Shown here: positions 1 to 11,799 of the stretch, one piece after another | Numbering within the stretch: position 1 is the first letter of the stretch | Layout: every line of letters starts with the position of its first letter | Assembly (NCBI RefSeq): GCF_024494355.1 | Contig: NZ_JAKNQY010000004.1 | Span: 124,001-188,000 of the forward strand | DNA length: 64,000 nucleotides | Direction of reading: 5' to 3' | From: Pseudomonas sp. Q11 | Lineage (GTDB): Bacteria > Pseudomonadota > Gammaproteobacteria > Pseudomonadales > Pseudomonadaceae | Notes under the pieces: model-generated | What the model saw: only the letters and a program-made list of their open reading frames with translations | The model's database searches: none | Told to the model about the DNA's origin: nothing | Position numbers and translations under genes: made by a program

Positions 1-134
1 AGCTGCTGCTGAACTTCCAGAGTGGTTTCCGCGCCTTGTACTTTCAGCGCGTTGTAGATGCTCGGTACGCTGTCGCGTGGAAATTCCACGTCGATAACGG
101 CGCCGATGATTTGAACGATACGTCCGCTACTCAT
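1..134 (-). CDS. atpD: ATP synthase F1 subunit beta (5' part only)
   Basis: Only the first 44 codons of the catalytic F1 beta subunit are inside the window; the gene runs off the left edge. The ATG at 134 opens [20 protein letters not shown], the standard start of the N-terminal beta-barrel domain. The nucleotide-binding domain is not visible. It follows atpG by 27 bases as the last visible gene of the minus-strand atp operon. The product would sit on the cytoplasmic face of the inner membrane in the alpha3beta3 ring. Assignment rests on this short stretch plus the operon position. Confidence 0.95.
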   Translation of the reverse strand, partial: MSSGRIVQIIGAVIDVEFPRDSVPSIYNALKVQGAETTLEVQQQ

Positions 135-161
135 AGCTGGATCCTCTGAATATTTGAACCG

Positions 162-1022
162 TTAAACCGCGGCAGCGCCGCCGACGATTTCCGAGATCTC
201 TTGGGTGATCGCAGCCTGACGCGCCTTGTTGTAGATCAGTTGCAAATCACTGATCAGATCACCGGCGTTGTCGGTAGCGTTCTTCATCGCGATCATCCGC
301 GCCGCTTGTTCAGCTGCGTTGTTCTCGACCACCGCCTGGTAAACCTGCGACTCCACGTAGCGGACCATCAAGCCGTCAAGCAGCTCTTTGGCATCCGGTT
401 CGTAGAGGTAGTCCCAGTGGTGCTTGAGTTCCTGTTCCGGGGTCGCCACCAGTGGAATCAACTGCTCCACGGTAGGCTGTTGCGTCATGGTGTTGATGAA
501 CTTGTTGGATACCACGGACAGGCGGTCAATACGGCCTTCCAGGTAAGCATCCAGCATCACCTTGACGCTGCCGATCAGATCATTGATCGACGGCTCTTCA
601 CCCAGGTGGCTGATAGCAGCGACGACGTTACCGCCGAAGTTGCGGAAAAAAGCCGCACCCTTGCTACCAATCACGCACAGATCGATCTCGACGCCTTGTT
701 CACGGTTTACAGCCATGTCCTTGACCAGGGCCTTGAACAGGTTGGTGTTCAAGCCACCGCACAGACCACGGTCACTGCTCACCACAACGTAACCGACGCG
801 CTTGATGGCGCGGTCGATCATGAACGGGTGGCGATATTCCGGGTTGGCGTTGGCCAGATGACCAATTACCTGGCGGATGCGCTCCGCGTAGGGACGGCTA
901 GCAGCCATGCGCATTTGTGCCTTGCGCATTTTGCTGACCGCCACTTTTTCCATGGCGCTGGTAATCTTTTGCGTGCTTTTGATGCTCGCAATCTTACTGC
1001 GAATCTCTTTTGCGCCTGCCAT
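162..1022 (-). CDS. atpG: ATP synthase F1 subunit gamma
   Basis: Gamma is the central rotor shaft of F1, coupling c-ring rotation to catalysis in the alpha3beta3 hexamer. The 286-residue protein begins [20 protein letters not shown], the conserved N-terminal helix, and ends with the matching C-terminal helix ([15 protein letters not shown]); these two helices form the coiled-coil shaft. The internal [11 protein letters not shown] motif is the family signature. Length is normal for gamma-proteobacteria. It lies between atpA (50 bases upstream) and atpD (27 bases downstream), so it is surely co-transcribed. Confidence 0.97.
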   Translation of the reverse strand: MAGAKEIRSKIASIKSTQKITSAMEKVAVSKMRKAQMRMAASRPYAERIRQVIGHLANANPEYRHPFMIDRAIKRVGYVVVSSDRGLCGGLNTNLFKALVKDMAVNREQGVEIDLCVIGSKGAAFFRNFGGNVVAAISHLGEEPSINDLIGSVKVMLDAYLEGRIDRLSVVSNKFINTMTQQPTVEQLIPLVATPEQELKHHWDYLYEPDAKELLDGLMVRYVESQVYQAVVENNAAEQAARMIAMKNATDNAGDLISDLQLIYNKARQAAITQEISEIVGGAAAV

Positions 1023-1072
1023 GTAACACCTATCAGGTTAGCAAGCGGGAGCCTTGCGACTCCCGCTGCGGC

Positions 1073-2617
1073 TTACCAGGTTTGGGTGGCCTTGAACTTC
1101 TCGATACCGGCTTTCATGCCAGCGTCGATTTCGTCATTGAAGTCACCCTTCACGTTGATCTTCGCCATCAAATCGGCGTGATCGCGGTTGAAGTAAGCAA
1201 TCAGCGCTTGTTCAAAGCTGCCGACCTTGGCGATTTCGACGTCAGTCAGGAACCCACGTTCAGCGGCATACAGCGACAACGCCATGTCAGCGATCGACAT
1301 CGGAGCGTATTGCTTCTGCTTCATCAGCTCGGTAACGCGCTGACCATGCTCAAGTTGCTTACGGGTCGCTTCGTCCAGGTCAGACGCGAATTGGGCGAAT
1401 GCCGCCAGTTCACGGTACTGAGCCAGAGCGGTACGGATACCACCGGAGAGCTTCTTGATGATCTTGGTCTGAGCGGCACCACCCACACGGGATACCGAAA
1501 CACCGGCGTTCACAGCAGGACGGATCCCGGAGTTGAACATGGCCGATTCCAGGAAGATCTGACCGTCGGTGATGGAAATCACGTTGGTCGGAACGAACGC
1601 GGAAACGTCGCCAGCCTGGGTTTCGATGATCGGCAGTGCGGTCAGGGAACCGGTTTTGCCGGTCACTGCGCCGTTGGTGAACTTCTCTACGTACTCTTCC
1701 GAAACGCGGGATGCGCGCTCCAGCAGACGGGAGTGGAGATAGAACACGTCGCCTGGGTAAGCTTCACGGCCTGGTGGACGGCGCAGCAGCAGGGAGATCT
1801 GGCGGTAAGCCACTGCCTGCTTGGACAGATCGTCATAAACGATCAGCGCGTCTTCACCGCGGTCGCGGAAGTATTCGCCCATGGTGCAACCGGAGTACGG
1901 TGCCAGGAACTGCAGCGCAGGAGATTCCGAAGCACTGGCAGCCACGATGATCGTGTTGGCCAGGGCGCCGTTTTCTTCCAGCTTGCGAACCACGTTGGCG
2001 ATGGTCGATTGCTTCTGACCGATTGCCACGTAGACGCAGAAAATGCCGCTGTTCTTCTGGTTGATGATCGCGTCGATCGCCAGAGCGGTTTTACCGATCT
2101 GACGGTCACCGATGATCAGCTCACGCTGGCCACGGCCGACAGGGATCATGGCATCGACAGCCTTGTAGCCAGTCTGTACAGGCTGGTCTACCGACTTACG
2201 CCAGATCACGCCTGGAGCAACTTTCTCGACCGCATCGGTCTCGGTGTTGTTCAGCGGACCTTTACCGTCAACAGGGTTACCCAGTGCGTCGACTACGCGA
2301 CCCAGCAGTTCCTTACCCACCGGAACTTCGAGGATGCGGCCGGTGCACTTGGCGCTCATGCCTTCGGCCAGCGACTGGTAAGCACCCAATACAACGGCAC
2401 CTACGGAGTCTTGCTCCAGGTTGAGAGCCATACCGAAGACGCCGCCCGGAAACTCGATCATTTCGCCGTACATGACGTCGGCCAGACCGTGAATCCGCAC
2501 GATACCGTCAGACACGCTGACGACAGTGCCTTCGTTACGGGCTTGGGAGGTCACATCGAGCTTGTCGATGCGGCCCTTGATAATTTCACTTATTTCGGAA
2601 GGATTGAGTTGCTGCAT
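1073..2617 (-). CDS. atpA: ATP synthase F1 subunit alpha
   Basis: Alpha is the non-catalytic nucleotide-binding subunit alternating with beta in the F1 ring. The 514 residues are full length. A Walker A loop GDRQIGKTA is near residues 170-178, and the [11 protein letters not shown] segment carrying the arginine that reaches into the neighbouring beta site lies near residue 370. The N-terminal [17 protein letters not shown] is the delta-binding helix. It follows atpH by 21 bases and precedes atpG by 50 bases in the same operon. Confidence 0.97.
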   Translation of the reverse strand: MQQLNPSEISEIIKGRIDKLDVTSQARNEGTVVSVSDGIVRIHGLADVMYGEMIEFPGGVFGMALNLEQDSVGAVVLGAYQSLAEGMSAKCTGRILEVPVGKELLGRVVDALGNPVDGKGPLNNTETDAVEKVAPGVIWRKSVDQPVQTGYKAVDAMIPVGRGQRELIIGDRQIGKTALAIDAIINQKNSGIFCVYVAIGQKQSTIANVVRKLEENGALANTIIVAASASESPALQFLAPYSGCTMGEYFRDRGEDALIVYDDLSKQAVAYRQISLLLRRPPGREAYPGDVFYLHSRLLERASRVSEEYVEKFTNGAVTGKTGSLTALPIIETQAGDVSAFVPTNVISITDGQIFLESAMFNSGIRPAVNAGVSVSRVGGAAQTKIIKKLSGGIRTALAQYRELAAFAQFASDLDEATRKQLEHGQRVTELMKQKQYAPMSIADMALSLYAAERGFLTDVEIAKVGSFEQALIAYFNRDHADLMAKINVKGDFNDEIDAGMKAGIEKFKATQTW

Positions 2618-2638
2618 TGCTCTGCTGCCCCTTCAAAC

Positions 2639-3175
2639 TCAAGATTTCAATGCTTCGGCAAGTTTCGCGATTTTGCCGCGAATCGAGCCATCGATAACCA
2701 GGTCACCGGCGCGGATAACGACACCACCAATCAAGGCAGGGTCTTCCGTAACGTCCAGACGCACTTCCCGGTTGAGTCGTGCACTGAGAACCTTGGCGAG
2801 TTTGTCTTGCTGATCTTGGTTCAATGCAAAAGCACTGGTCACTTCCACGTCTACCGACTTCTCTTGCTCGGCCTTGTACAGGTCGAACAATGCGGCGATC
2901 TCCGGCAGAAGCGGGAGACGGTCGTTTTCGGCAACGACGTGGATGAAATTCTGTGCCTTGGCATCGAACTTGTCGCCGCACACGTCAATAAACGTGGCGG
3001 CCTTTTCTGCGCTCGTCAGTCGCGGGGCCTTGAGCACGCGCTGCATGGTGTCGTCTTGCGACACCGCTGCAGCCAGGCCGAGCATGGCTGACCAATTGGC
3101 CAGTTGCTGGTGGGCCTGAGCGTGCTCGAAGGCCGCCTTAGCGTAAGGTCGGGCCAACGTGGTCAGTTCTGCCAT
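2639..3175 (-). CDS. atpH: ATP synthase F1 subunit delta
   Basis: Delta is the peripheral-stalk cap joining the b dimer to the N-termini of the alpha subunits. The 178-residue length matches the family. The start [19 protein letters not shown] is the conserved first helix of the OSCP/delta fold, and the C-terminal half contains the family segment near [17 protein letters not shown]. It sits 12 bases after atpF and 21 bases before atpA. No anomaly was seen. Confidence 0.96.
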   Translation of the reverse strand: MAELTTLARPYAKAAFEHAQAHQQLANWSAMLGLAAAVSQDDTMQRVLKAPRLTSAEKAATFIDVCGDKFDAKAQNFIHVVAENDRLPLLPEIAALFDLYKAEQEKSVDVEVTSAFALNQDQQDKLAKVLSARLNREVRLDVTEDPALIGGVVIRAGDLVIDGSIRGKIAKLAEALKS

Positions 3176-3187
3176 GATCGCCCTCGC

Positions 3188-3658
3188 TTAAATTTCAGCA
3201 GCCAGTTTGTTTACCAGCTCTGCGTGCGCGTTTTGATCGATTGTGGCACCCAGGATCTTCGAAGCACCGCCAACAGCCAGGGCACCCACTTGGGCACGCA
3301 GGGCGTCTTTGACGCTGTTGAGTTCCTGTTCGATCTCGGCTTGAGCCTGAGCCTTCACACGGTCAGCTTCGACGCGAGCCTGTTCACGGGCTTCGTCGAC
3401 AATCTGGGTACCGCGTTTCTTGGCTTGCTCGATGATTTCAGCTGCCTGAGCTTTCGCTTCGCGCAGTTGCTGACCCACTTTCTCATGGGCCAACTCCAGG
3501 TCGCGAGCTGCTCGGCTGGCAGCGTCCAGACCATCTGCGATCTTCTTTTGACGTTCGTGCAATGCCGCAATGACCGGAGGCCATACGAACTTCATGCAGA
3601 ACAGTACAAAAATCAGGAACGCAACGGACTGGCCAATCAGGGTCGCATTAATGTTCAC
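3188..3658 (-). CDS. atpF: ATP synthase Fo subunit b
   Basis: Subunit b forms the dimeric peripheral stalk anchored in the inner membrane. The 156-residue protein has one N-terminal membrane helix (about residues 5-26, [20 protein letters not shown]) followed by a long charged alanine-, glutamate- and lysine-rich coiled coil ([20 protein letters not shown] onward), the usual architecture and size. It lies 58 bases after atpE and 12 bases before atpH. Confidence 0.96.
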   Translation of the reverse strand: MNINATLIGQSVAFLIFVLFCMKFVWPPVIAALHERQKKIADGLDAASRAARDLELAHEKVGQQLREAKAQAAEIIEQAKKRGTQIVDEAREQARVEADRVKAQAQAEIEQELNSVKDALRAQVGALAVGGASKILGATIDQNAHAELVNKLAAEI

Positions 3659-3716
3659 GCCAACACCTCGCAGTTACGTTGTCCATCACACCAATCTACT
3701 CGAAACATCCGAGTAA

Positions 3717-3989
<273 letters not shown>

Positions 3990-4047
3990 TTACGTCGTAT
4001 GGTTTAGGTTTTTTAGATTAAAGCGGTAAAACAAATCGTTTCATCAA

Positions 4048-4082
4048 GCCCGTTCGGGCCCCTTCCCGTGTGACCGGGAAGG
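4048..4082 (-). promoter_or_regulatory. Intercistronic hairpins between atpB and atpE
   Basis: Two short inverted repeats lie in the 132-base atpB-atpE gap. One is about 4048-4059 (GCCCG, TT loop, CGGGC) and a stronger one is 4061-4082 (CCTTCCCG against CGGGAAGG with a six-base loop). Neither has a following T-run on the minus strand, so they look like mRNA stability or processing elements rather than terminators. The functional role is inference. Confidence 0.45.
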
Positions 4083-4106
4083 ACATCAGACTAGTCGAGA
4101 CTGGCC

Positions 4107-5400
<1,294 letters not shown>

Positions 5401-5477
5401 CGCTTTTGCTCTCCAATGATCGGCCGCCATAATTCAATAACTTGGCATAATTTGTGCCGACAAAATGCGCGCAGAGT

Positions 5478-5499
5478 ATAGGGGCGGTTCTGCCCCTAT
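5478..5499 (-). other. Hairpin between parB and atpI
   Basis: A perfect 8-base inverted repeat (ATAGGGGC / GCCCCTAT, six-base loop) lies about 50 bases past the parB stop and 78 bases before atpI. It may end parB transcription, but no T-run follows, so intrinsic termination is doubtful. Confidence 0.4.
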
Positions 5500-5548
5500 T
5501 CAACTGCCAGGTAGTGATTTCCGACTGCACGCTACAAGAGCAATTGTT

Positions 5549-6421
5549 TCAGCGAATGTGCGCAAGGACACCTTGCAGCTCATCTAGGGAGTTATAGCCG
5601 ATCACCAATTGCCCTTTGCCCTTCTTGCCGTGGCGAATCTGCACCGCAGAGCCTAGCCGCTCGGCCAGGCGCTGCTCCAGGCGTGCGATGTCCGGATCGG
5701 TTTTCGGTGCTTCGACAGGTGCCGGTTTACCACTGAGCCACTGACGAACCAATGCCTCGGTCTGGCGCACGGTCAGACCGCGTGCGACAACGTGTCGCGC
5801 CCCTTCAACCTGTTGATTTTCCGGCAAACCGAGCAATGCCCGGGCGTGGCCCATTTCCAGATCGCCATGGGACAGCATGGTCTTGATGACTTCCGGCAAC
5901 GCAATCAGGCGCAACAGGTTGGCCACGGTCACGCGGGACTTGCCCACCGCCTCGGCGACTTGCTGCTGAGTCAGCTGGAACTCCTGCTGCAAACGCTGCA
6001 GGGCCACCGCCTCTTCGATCGGATTGAGGTCTTCGCGCTGGATATTCTCGATCAGCGCCATGGCGATGGCGGTTTCATCCGGTACATCGCGGACCATCGC
6101 CGGTATGGTTTCCTGACCAGCCTGCTGGCTGGCGCGCCAGCGGCGTTCGCCGGCGATGATCTCGAAGCGACCATTGGCGACCGGCCGAACCACGATCGGC
6201 TGCATCACGCCCTGGCTCTTGATCGACTGGGCCAGCTCTTCCAGCGCCTGCGGGTCCATGTCCCGACGCGGCTGATACTTGCCGCGCTGGATCAGGTCCA
6301 GGGGCAAGTGTTGCAACTCGCGCTGATCGACTTGCACGGCCTGCTCTTCCAGCGAACTGACAGTGGGGCCACTGAGCAGTGCATCCAGTCCACGTCCGAG
6401 ACCTCGTTTCTTGACGGCCAT
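5549..6421 (-). CDS. parB: Chromosome-partitioning protein ParB
   Basis: ParB is the CTP-dependent clamp that loads at parS sites and spreads to form the segregation complex with ParA. The 290-residue protein starts MAVKKRGLGRGLDALLSG, the ParA-contacting N-terminal tail. It carries the nuclease-like domain with GERRWRA and NIQREDLNPIEEA, then the helix-turn-helix LTQQQVAEAVGKSRVTVANLLR, and a C-terminal dimer domain. It lies 9 bases after parA. Two matching parS sites sit about 12 kb away inside recF in this window. Confidence 0.96.
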   Translation of the reverse strand: MAVKKRGLGRGLDALLSGPTVSSLEEQAVQVDQRELQHLPLDLIQRGKYQPRRDMDPQALEELAQSIKSQGVMQPIVVRPVANGRFEIIAGERRWRASQQAGQETIPAMVRDVPDETAIAMALIENIQREDLNPIEEAVALQRLQQEFQLTQQQVAEAVGKSRVTVANLLRLIALPEVIKTMLSHGDLEMGHARALLGLPENQQVEGARHVVARGLTVRQTEALVRQWLSGKPAPVEAPKTDPDIARLEQRLAERLGSAVQIRHGKKGKGQLVIGYNSLDELQGVLAHIR

Positions 6422-6430
6422 GGGGTTTCC

Positions 6431-7228
6431 TTAAGTTGGCTGGGCAGCAGCGGTGCGTGGGTTTCGGCGCTGACGGCGAACCATCTCGCCCGCCAGGGCC
6501 AGATAGGCCAGCGCGCCCCGGGATTGTTTGTCGTAGGCCAGGGCCGGCATGCCGTAGCTCGGCGCTTCGGCCAAACGGATGTTACGCGGAATGACCGTGT
6601 CGTAGAGCTGCTCGCCGAAGTGTTCCTTGAGCTGGGCCGATACATCGTTCATCAGGCTCAGGCGCGGGTCATACATGGTCCGCAGCAGGCCCTCGACTTT
6701 CAGGTCCGGGTTCAGCAGCTCGGCGATGCGCTTGATGTTATCCACAAGGTCGCTCAGCCCTTCGAGGGCGAAGTACTCGCACTGCATGGGGATAATTACC
6801 CCATCAGCGGCCACCAGGGCGTTGAGCGTCAGCATCGAAAGCGACGGCGGGCAGTCGATCAGGATGTAATCGTAATTTTCCCGAATCGGCGCCAAGGCGC
6901 TGCGCAGACGGCTTTCCTTCATCTGCATTTCCAGCAGGACCACTTCGGCCGCCGTCAGGTCACGGTTGGCCGGCAGCAGTTGATAACCGCCGTGTTCGGA
7001 GAAATGCATGGCCTGGCCCAGATCGCATTCGCCGATCAGGACATCGTAAATGGAGTTTTCCAGGCCATGTTTATCCACACCGCTACCCATGGTGGCGTTG
7101 CCCTGTGGATCGAGATCGATCAGCAACACCCGGCGCTTGGTCGCGACCAGGGATGCTGCGAGGTTGATACAGGTGGTGGTTTTACCCACACCACCCTTCT
7201 GGTTCGCTATCGCGAATACCTTAGCCAT
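6431..7228 (-). CDS. parA: Chromosome-partitioning ATPase ParA (Soj)
   Basis: ParA is a deviant-Walker ATPase that binds nucleoid DNA and moves ParB-parS complexes. From the ATG at 7228 the 265 residues begin MAKVFAIANQKGGVGKTTTC, with the signature-lysine Walker A KGGVGKTT; LIDLDPQGNAT and LIDCPPSLSMLT follow. An upstream TTG at 7246 would add six residues but is less likely. The gene begins just after the rsmG stop and is followed by parB. Two consensus DnaA boxes (6738-6746 and 7071-7079) fall inside the coding sequence. Confidence 0.96.
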   Translation of the reverse strand: MAKVFAIANQKGGVGKTTTCINLAASLVATKRRVLLIDLDPQGNATMGSGVDKHGLENSIYDVLIGECDLGQAMHFSEHGGYQLLPANRDLTAAEVVLLEMQMKESRLRSALAPIRENYDYILIDCPPSLSMLTLNALVAADGVIIPMQCEYFALEGLSDLVDNIKRIAELLNPDLKVEGLLRTMYDPRLSLMNDVSAQLKEHFGEQLYDTVIPRNIRLAEAPSYGMPALAYDKQSRGALAYLALAGEMVRRQRRNPRTAAAQPT

Positions 7229-7246
7229 TGTTGCTTGTATTCCCAA

Positions 7247-7891
7247 TCATGCCGTGCGGCGCAGTATCAGCAGATGGCGTTGGCCTTGGCAACCGGGTAC
7301 GGCCAGGGCGTGTTCGCTATCGAGGTGGAAGTCTGTCGGCAATGCTACCAGCTCATCGGCCGGATGAACGCCCTTCATTGCCAGCCAGCGCGTATCGGCA
7401 TCGCCCAGGTGGCGAGTCCAGTTGCTGAAGTTTTCCATGCTGCTGAATGCCCGGGAGATGATCCCGTTGAAAGGCTGGGCAGGCTGGAACGCTTCGACAC
7501 GGCTGTGGATAACTTGCAGGTTATCCAGTTTGAGTTCGAGTTTGACCTGGGTCAGGAAGCGGGTTTTCTTGCCATTGCTGTCCAGGCAGGTCACTTGCGA
7601 GTCCGGAAACAGGATCGCCAGCGGGATTCCCGGCATGCCACCGCCACTGCCGACATCGAGCCAGCGGCCGTCTTCGATGAAGGACATGACGCTGAGGCTG
7701 TCGAGCAGATGGCGCGAGACCATTTCATCCGGATCGCGCACGGCGGTCAGGTTGTAGGCCTTGTTCCATTTGATCAACAGGGCCAGATAGCCCAGCAGTT
7801 GCGCGTGCTGGGCCTCGGTCAGGCTGACGCCGAGCTGACGGGCACCTGTGGATAACTCTTCGGCGTGTTGCGAGGTGACCATCGAACTCAA
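7247..7891 (-). CDS. rsmG: 16S rRNA (guanine-N7) methyltransferase RsmG (GidB)
   Basis: RsmG methylates N7 of G527 in 16S rRNA using S-adenosylmethionine; its loss gives low-level streptomycin resistance in several bacteria. The 214 residues show the SAM-binding motif [17 protein letters not shown] and the conserved [11 protein letters not shown] region. The start at 7891 overlaps the mnmG stop by four bases (ATGA), implying translational coupling. A consensus DnaA box lies near its 5' end (7847-7855). Confidence 0.95.
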   Translation of the reverse strand: MSSMVTSQHAEELSTGARQLGVSLTEAQHAQLLGYLALLIKWNKAYNLTAVRDPDEMVSRHLLDSLSVMSFIEDGRWLDVGSGGGMPGIPLAILFPDSQVTCLDSNGKKTRFLTQVKLELKLDNLQVIHSRVEAFQPAQPFNGIISRAFSSMENFSNWTRHLGDADTRWLAMKGVHPADELVALPTDFHLDSEHALAVPGCQGQRHLLILRRTA

Positions 7892-9789
7892 GCGCTTTGC
7901 TCCAACTGACGGCCCGCGCCGCGTTTTTTCAAATGAATCATCAACAGGGAAATGGCCGCCGGGGTCACGCCGGGGATACGCGAAGCCTGGCCCAGGGTCT
8001 CAGGACGCGTTGCGCTGAGCTTGCTCTGGATTTCTTTCGATAACCCGGAAATGCCCGTGTACTCGATATCCACAGGCAGCTTCGTGTCTTCGCTGGCGCG
8101 CAAACGGGCGATTTCGTCTTGTTGACGGTCGATGTAACCGGCGTATTTGGTCTTGATCTCGACCTGCTCGGCCACCTGCGGATCTTGCGCGCCCTGACCG
8201 GTCACTTCCACCAGTCCGAGGTAATCGATTTCCGGGCGGCTCAGGAGATTGAGCAGGTTGTATTCGTGGGTCAGCGGCGTGCCGAACTTCGCGGCAATGG
8301 CATCGCCTTGCTCGGTACCCGGACGAACCCAAGTGCTCTTCAAACGTTGCTCTTCGAGCTCGATGCTCTCGCGTTTCTTGCAGAACGCAGCCCAGCGCAC
8401 GTCATCCACCAGCCCCAGCTCGCGACCTTTCTCGGTCAGGCGCAGGTCAGCGTTGTCTTCTCGCAGGATCAGGCGATATTCGGCACGGGAGGTGAACATC
8501 CGATACGGCTCCTGGGTGCCCAGGGTAATCAAATCATCCACAAGCACACCGATGTATGCCTCATCGCGGCGCGGGCACCAGGCTTCTTTGCCCTTGGCGA
8601 GCAGTGCGGCGTTGGCTCCGGCGAGCAAACCCTGGGCACCCGCTTCTTCGTAGCCGGTGGTGCCGTTGATCTGCCCGGCGAAGAACAGACCGCCGATAGC
8701 TTTGGTTTCCAGGCTGTACTTCAAATCGCGCGGATCGAAGTAGTCGTACTCGATCGCATAACCCGGACGCACGATGTGCGCGTTCTCCATGCCACGGATC
8801 GACTGCACGATCTGCAATTGCACGTCGAACGGCAGACTTGTGGATATCCCGTTCGGATACAACTCATGGGTGGTCAAACCTTCCGGTTCGATGAACACCT
8901 GATGGCTTTCCTTGTCGGCAAAGCGATGGATCTTGTCTTCAATCGACGGGCAATAGCGCGGGCCGACACCTTCGATTTCACCGGCAGCGGAATACATCGG
9001 CGAACGATCGAGGTTCGCCGCGATGATTTCGTGGGTGCGGGCGTTGGTGTGGGTGATCCAGCAACTGACTTGCCGTGGATGCTGTTCCTTGTTGCCCATG
9101 AACGACATCACCGGGATCGGCGTATCGCCAGGCTGCTCGGTCATCACCGAGAAATCCACGGACTTGCCGTCGATGCGAGGTGGCGTACCGGTTTTCAGAC
9201 GCCCGACACGCAATGGCAACTCACGCAGACGGTGAGCCAGAGCGATCGACGGCGGATCACCGGCGCGACCGCCGGAAAAATTCTGCAAACCGATGTGGAT
9301 AAGTCCGCCGAGGAAGGTCCCGGTGGTCAACACCACGGAATCGGCAAAGAAACGCAGGCCCATTTGCGTGACGACACCGCGCACCTGGTCCTGCTCGACG
9401 ATCAGGTCATCGGCTGCCTGTTGAAATATCCACAGGTTCGGCTGGTTTTCCAGGATTTCGCGGACAGCGGCCTTGTATAGGACACGGTCGGCCTGGGCAC
9501 GAGTAGCCCGCACGGCCGGGCCTTTACGGCTGTTCAATACACGAAACTGGATGCCACCCCGATCGGTGGCCATGGCCATCGCACCGCCAAGGGCATCGAT
9601 TTCCTTGACCAGATGGCTTTTGCCAATCCCGCCGATGGCAGGGTTGCAGCTCATGGCGCCGAGGGTTTCCACGTTATGCGTCAGCAACAGGGTTTTAGCC
9701 CCCATGCGTGCTGATGCAAGTGCTGCCTCGGTACCGGCATGACCGCCGCCGATGACGATCACTTCAAAACGGGAAGGGAAATCCACCAC
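7888..9789 (-). CDS. mnmG: tRNA uridine-5-carboxymethylaminomethyl synthase subunit MnmG (GidA)
   Basis: MnmG is the FAD-dependent partner of MnmE in forming cmnm5U at the wobble position of several tRNAs. The 633 residues open with [20 protein letters not shown], the FAD-binding Rossmann motif; [13 protein letters not shown] and the [13 protein letters not shown] segment are family signatures. MnmE lies on the other side of the origin-like 9790-10349 spacer rather than being adjacent. The gene leads the mnmG-rsmG-parA-parB run. A DnaA box occurs at 9294-9302. Confidence 0.96.
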   Translation of the reverse strand: MVDFPSRFEVIVIGGGHAGTEAALASARMGAKTLLLTHNVETLGAMSCNPAIGGIGKSHLVKEIDALGGAMAMATDRGGIQFRVLNSRKGPAVRATRAQADRVLYKAAVREILENQPNLWIFQQAADDLIVEQDQVRGVVTQMGLRFFADSVVLTTGTFLGGLIHIGLQNFSGGRAGDPPSIALAHRLRELPLRVGRLKTGTPPRIDGKSVDFSVMTEQPGDTPIPVMSFMGNKEQHPRQVSCWITHTNARTHEIIAANLDRSPMYSAAGEIEGVGPRYCPSIEDKIHRFADKESHQVFIEPEGLTTHELYPNGISTSLPFDVQLQIVQSIRGMENAHIVRPGYAIEYDYFDPRDLKYSLETKAIGGLFFAGQINGTTGYEEAGAQGLLAGANAALLAKGKEAWCPRRDEAYIGVLVDDLITLGTQEPYRMFTSRAEYRLILREDNADLRLTEKGRELGLVDDVRWAAFCKKRESIELEEQRLKSTWVRPGTEQGDAIAAKFGTPLTHEYNLLNLLSRPEIDYLGLVEVTGQGAQDPQVAEQVEIKTKYAGYIDRQQDEIARLRASEDTKLPVDIEYTGISGLSKEIQSKLSATRPETLGQASRIPGVTPAAISLLMIHLKKRGAGRQLEQSA

Positions 9790-10349
9790 GCACCTCGTGC
9801 CTGCTTAATTCAGGTAATTCGGAAAATAGGTTTGAGCCTGGCCTTGGGCGTTTTTCGAGCCAGGTCGGCAAGTATAGGGACTTCCCCTTTCCTAAAGAAC
9901 CCTTTGCACAAAATTTAACCAGCTGTGGAGAAGTCGAGGTTAAAGAAATTAAAAAGAAAGAAATTTATAAAACCTTTGTTTTTATGTTTATTCTTACTGA
10001 CCTCAATTTCTGTGGATAAAGCTCTATAAGCCTTTATATTCAATATGTACAGAGGTTCAAAACCCTGTGGTCAGGTACGGCTGGGGGGCTTGGATAACCG
10101 GTGTAAGCCTGTGGATGAATGGGATGGTTATCCACAGAGACCGTTATCTTCAGTTTTTAAGGGGGTTTATCAACTGAGCTCAGGGCCAGTTATTCACAGG
10201 GCTTAATCCACCGCAAAACTGCTTTTTTGCGCCAGACACCCGCCCACAGACAAGCCGCCATGCGGGGCAATCATTCCTGGAGGGGGGAAGAACCGGGCTG
10301 CGTGAGGTCGATGTACGGTCCAGAGCAGCCGTTTTTAAGGATTGGGGCG
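9790..10349. other. Second origin-like region between mnmE and mnmG
   Basis: This 560-base non-coding spacer has an AT-rich tract (about 9946-9995) followed by DnaA boxes: TGTGGATAA at 10011-10019, TTATCCACA at 10128-10136 and TTATTCACA at 10190-10198, plus near-matches at about 10090 and 10110. Several blocks recur in the same order in the rpmH-dnaA origin, including GTACAGAGG, GAATGGGA next to TTATCCACAG, and CACAGGGCTTA followed by ATCCACCG. A second chromosomal sequence able to replicate autonomously has been reported for pseudomonads near gidA. The mnmG promoter must also lie here. Activity in vivo is not shown by sequence. Confidence 0.7.
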
Positions 10350-11720
10350 TTATTTACCGATGCAGAAGCTGGAAAAAATTCGCCCAAGCAGGTCATCAGA
10401 GCTGAAGGCCCCGGTAATTTCCCCGAGGGAATGCTGCGCCTGGCGTAAATCTTCGGCCAGCAACTCACCGGCGCCCGCCAGAGTCAGTTGTGCGCGACCG
10501 TGCTCCAGCGCCGCGCTGGCATGGCGCAACGCCTCAAGGTGCCGACGACGGGCGCTAAAGCTGCTTTCCGACGTCTGTTCGTAACCCATGCAGGCTTTTA
10601 AATGTTCGCGCAGCAACTCCAACCCCATATCTGCTGATTTCGCGCTGAGGCTGATGGTGACATGACCATCAGCGCTGACCTCCAGGGCTATGGGTTCCCC
10701 AGTCAGGTCGGCTTTGTTACGAATCAGCGTAACTTTCGAAGGATCAGGCCGGGTTTCCAGAAACTCTGGCCACAGAGCGAAAGGATCATCCGCTTCCGGG
10801 GCCGTGGCATCGACCACCAACAACACACGGTCAGCCTCGCCAATGGCTTTGAGCGCGCGCTCCACGCCTATTTTTTCCACATGGTCCTCGGTATCCCGCA
10901 GGCCGGCTGTGTCGACCACGTGCAAGGGCATGCCATCGATGTGGATATGTTCGCGCAGAATATCCCGGGTCGTGCCGGCGATCTCGGTGACAATCGCGGC
11001 TTCACGCCCCGCCAAGGCGTTTAGAAGACTGGATTTTCCGGCATTTGGCCGTCCTGCGATCACCACCGTCATCCCATCGCGCAACAAAGCACCTTGTCCG
11101 GCTTCACGCAGTACTGTGGATAACTCATCGCGGACTTTGTCGAGCATGCTGAGCACGTGACCATCGGCGAGAAAGTCGATTTCTTCCTCGGGAAAGTCGA
11201 TCGCGGCCTCAACGTAGATCCGCAAGCCGATCAGCTGCTCGGTGAGGTTATGCACACGTTGGGAAAAAGCGCCCTGTAGGGAACGCAACGCATTGCGCGC
11301 AGCCTGTGCCGAACTGGCTTCGATCAGATCCGCAATGGCTTCGGCCTGGGCCAGGTCGAGCTTGTCGTTGAGGAATGCGCGTTCGCTGAACTCGCCTGGG
11401 CGTGCAAGACGACAACCCAGTTCAAGGCAACGTTTGAGCAACATGTCCAGGACGATCGGGCCGCCATGGCCTTGCAGTTCCAGCACGTCTTCGCCGGTGA
11501 ACGAGTTGGGACCGGGGAAATACAAGGCCAGGCCTTCATCGAGCACCTGTTGGTCATCACTGAAAAACGGGCCGTAGTGAGCAAACCGCGGTTTGAGTTC
11601 TCGACCGCTGATGGCCTTGGCCGCGACGCTGGCCAAAGGTCCCGAAATACGGACGATGCCGACTCCGCCGCGACCCTGGGCAGTTGCAACGGCGGCGATG
11701 GTTTCACGAGGTGCGCTCAT
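10350..11720 (-). CDS. mnmE: tRNA modification GTPase MnmE (TrmE)
   Basis: MnmE works with MnmG in tRNA wobble-uridine modification. The chosen ATG at 11720 gives 456 residues starting [20 protein letters not shown]; six more residues would come from an upstream start, but 456 is the family length. Order: tetrahydrofolate-binding N-terminal domain, helical domain, inserted G domain with GRPNAGKSS, the DTAGLRDT switch and a NKAD-type motif (RNKADL), then the C-terminal FCIGK carrying the essential cysteine. A terminator separates it from yidC. A DnaA box lies inside at 11115-11123. Confidence 0.96.
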   Translation of the reverse strand: MSAPRETIAAVATAQGRGGVGIVRISGPLASVAAKAISGRELKPRFAHYGPFFSDDQQVLDEGLALYFPGPNSFTGEDVLELQGHGGPIVLDMLLKRCLELGCRLARPGEFSERAFLNDKLDLAQAEAIADLIEASSAQAARNALRSLQGAFSQRVHNLTEQLIGLRIYVEAAIDFPEEEIDFLADGHVLSMLDKVRDELSTVLREAGQGALLRDGMTVVIAGRPNAGKSSLLNALAGREAAIVTEIAGTTRDILREHIHIDGMPLHVVDTAGLRDTEDHVEKIGVERALKAIGEADRVLLVVDATAPEADDPFALWPEFLETRPDPSKVTLIRNKADLTGEPIALEVSADGHVTISLSAKSADMGLELLREHLKACMGYEQTSESSFSARRRHLEALRHASAALEHGRAQLTLAGAGELLAEDLRQAQHSLGEITGAFSSDDLLGRIFSSFCIGK

Positions 11721-11752
11721 AAACCGGTATCCAGACAAAAGTGGCAGATAGC

Positions 11753-11777
11753 AAAACGCCCCACTAGGGGGCGTTTT
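11753..11777 (-). terminator. Terminator between yidC and mnmE
   Basis: A perfect 10-base stem AAAACGCCCC / GGGGCGTTTT closes a five-base loop, ending in a short T-run on either strand. It lies 22 bases past the yidC stop and 33 bases before the mnmE start, so it should reduce read-through from yidC. Confidence 0.75.
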
Positions 11778-11783
11778 GTGTGG

Positions 11784-11792
11784 TTATCCACA
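11784..11792 (+). promoter_or_regulatory. Consensus DnaA box after yidC
   Basis: A perfect TTATCCACA lies in the short yidC-mnmE spacer, between the yidC stop and the terminator. It is one of 18 such sites found by eye between 6.7 and 29.0 kb. Confidence 0.6.
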
Positions 11793-11799
11793 GAGCAAG

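Noticed and set aside
1010..3091. Open frame of about 690 codons antisense to atpA/atpH
   Set aside because: Low-complexity antisense reading with no family features; the minus-strand atp genes fully explain the region.
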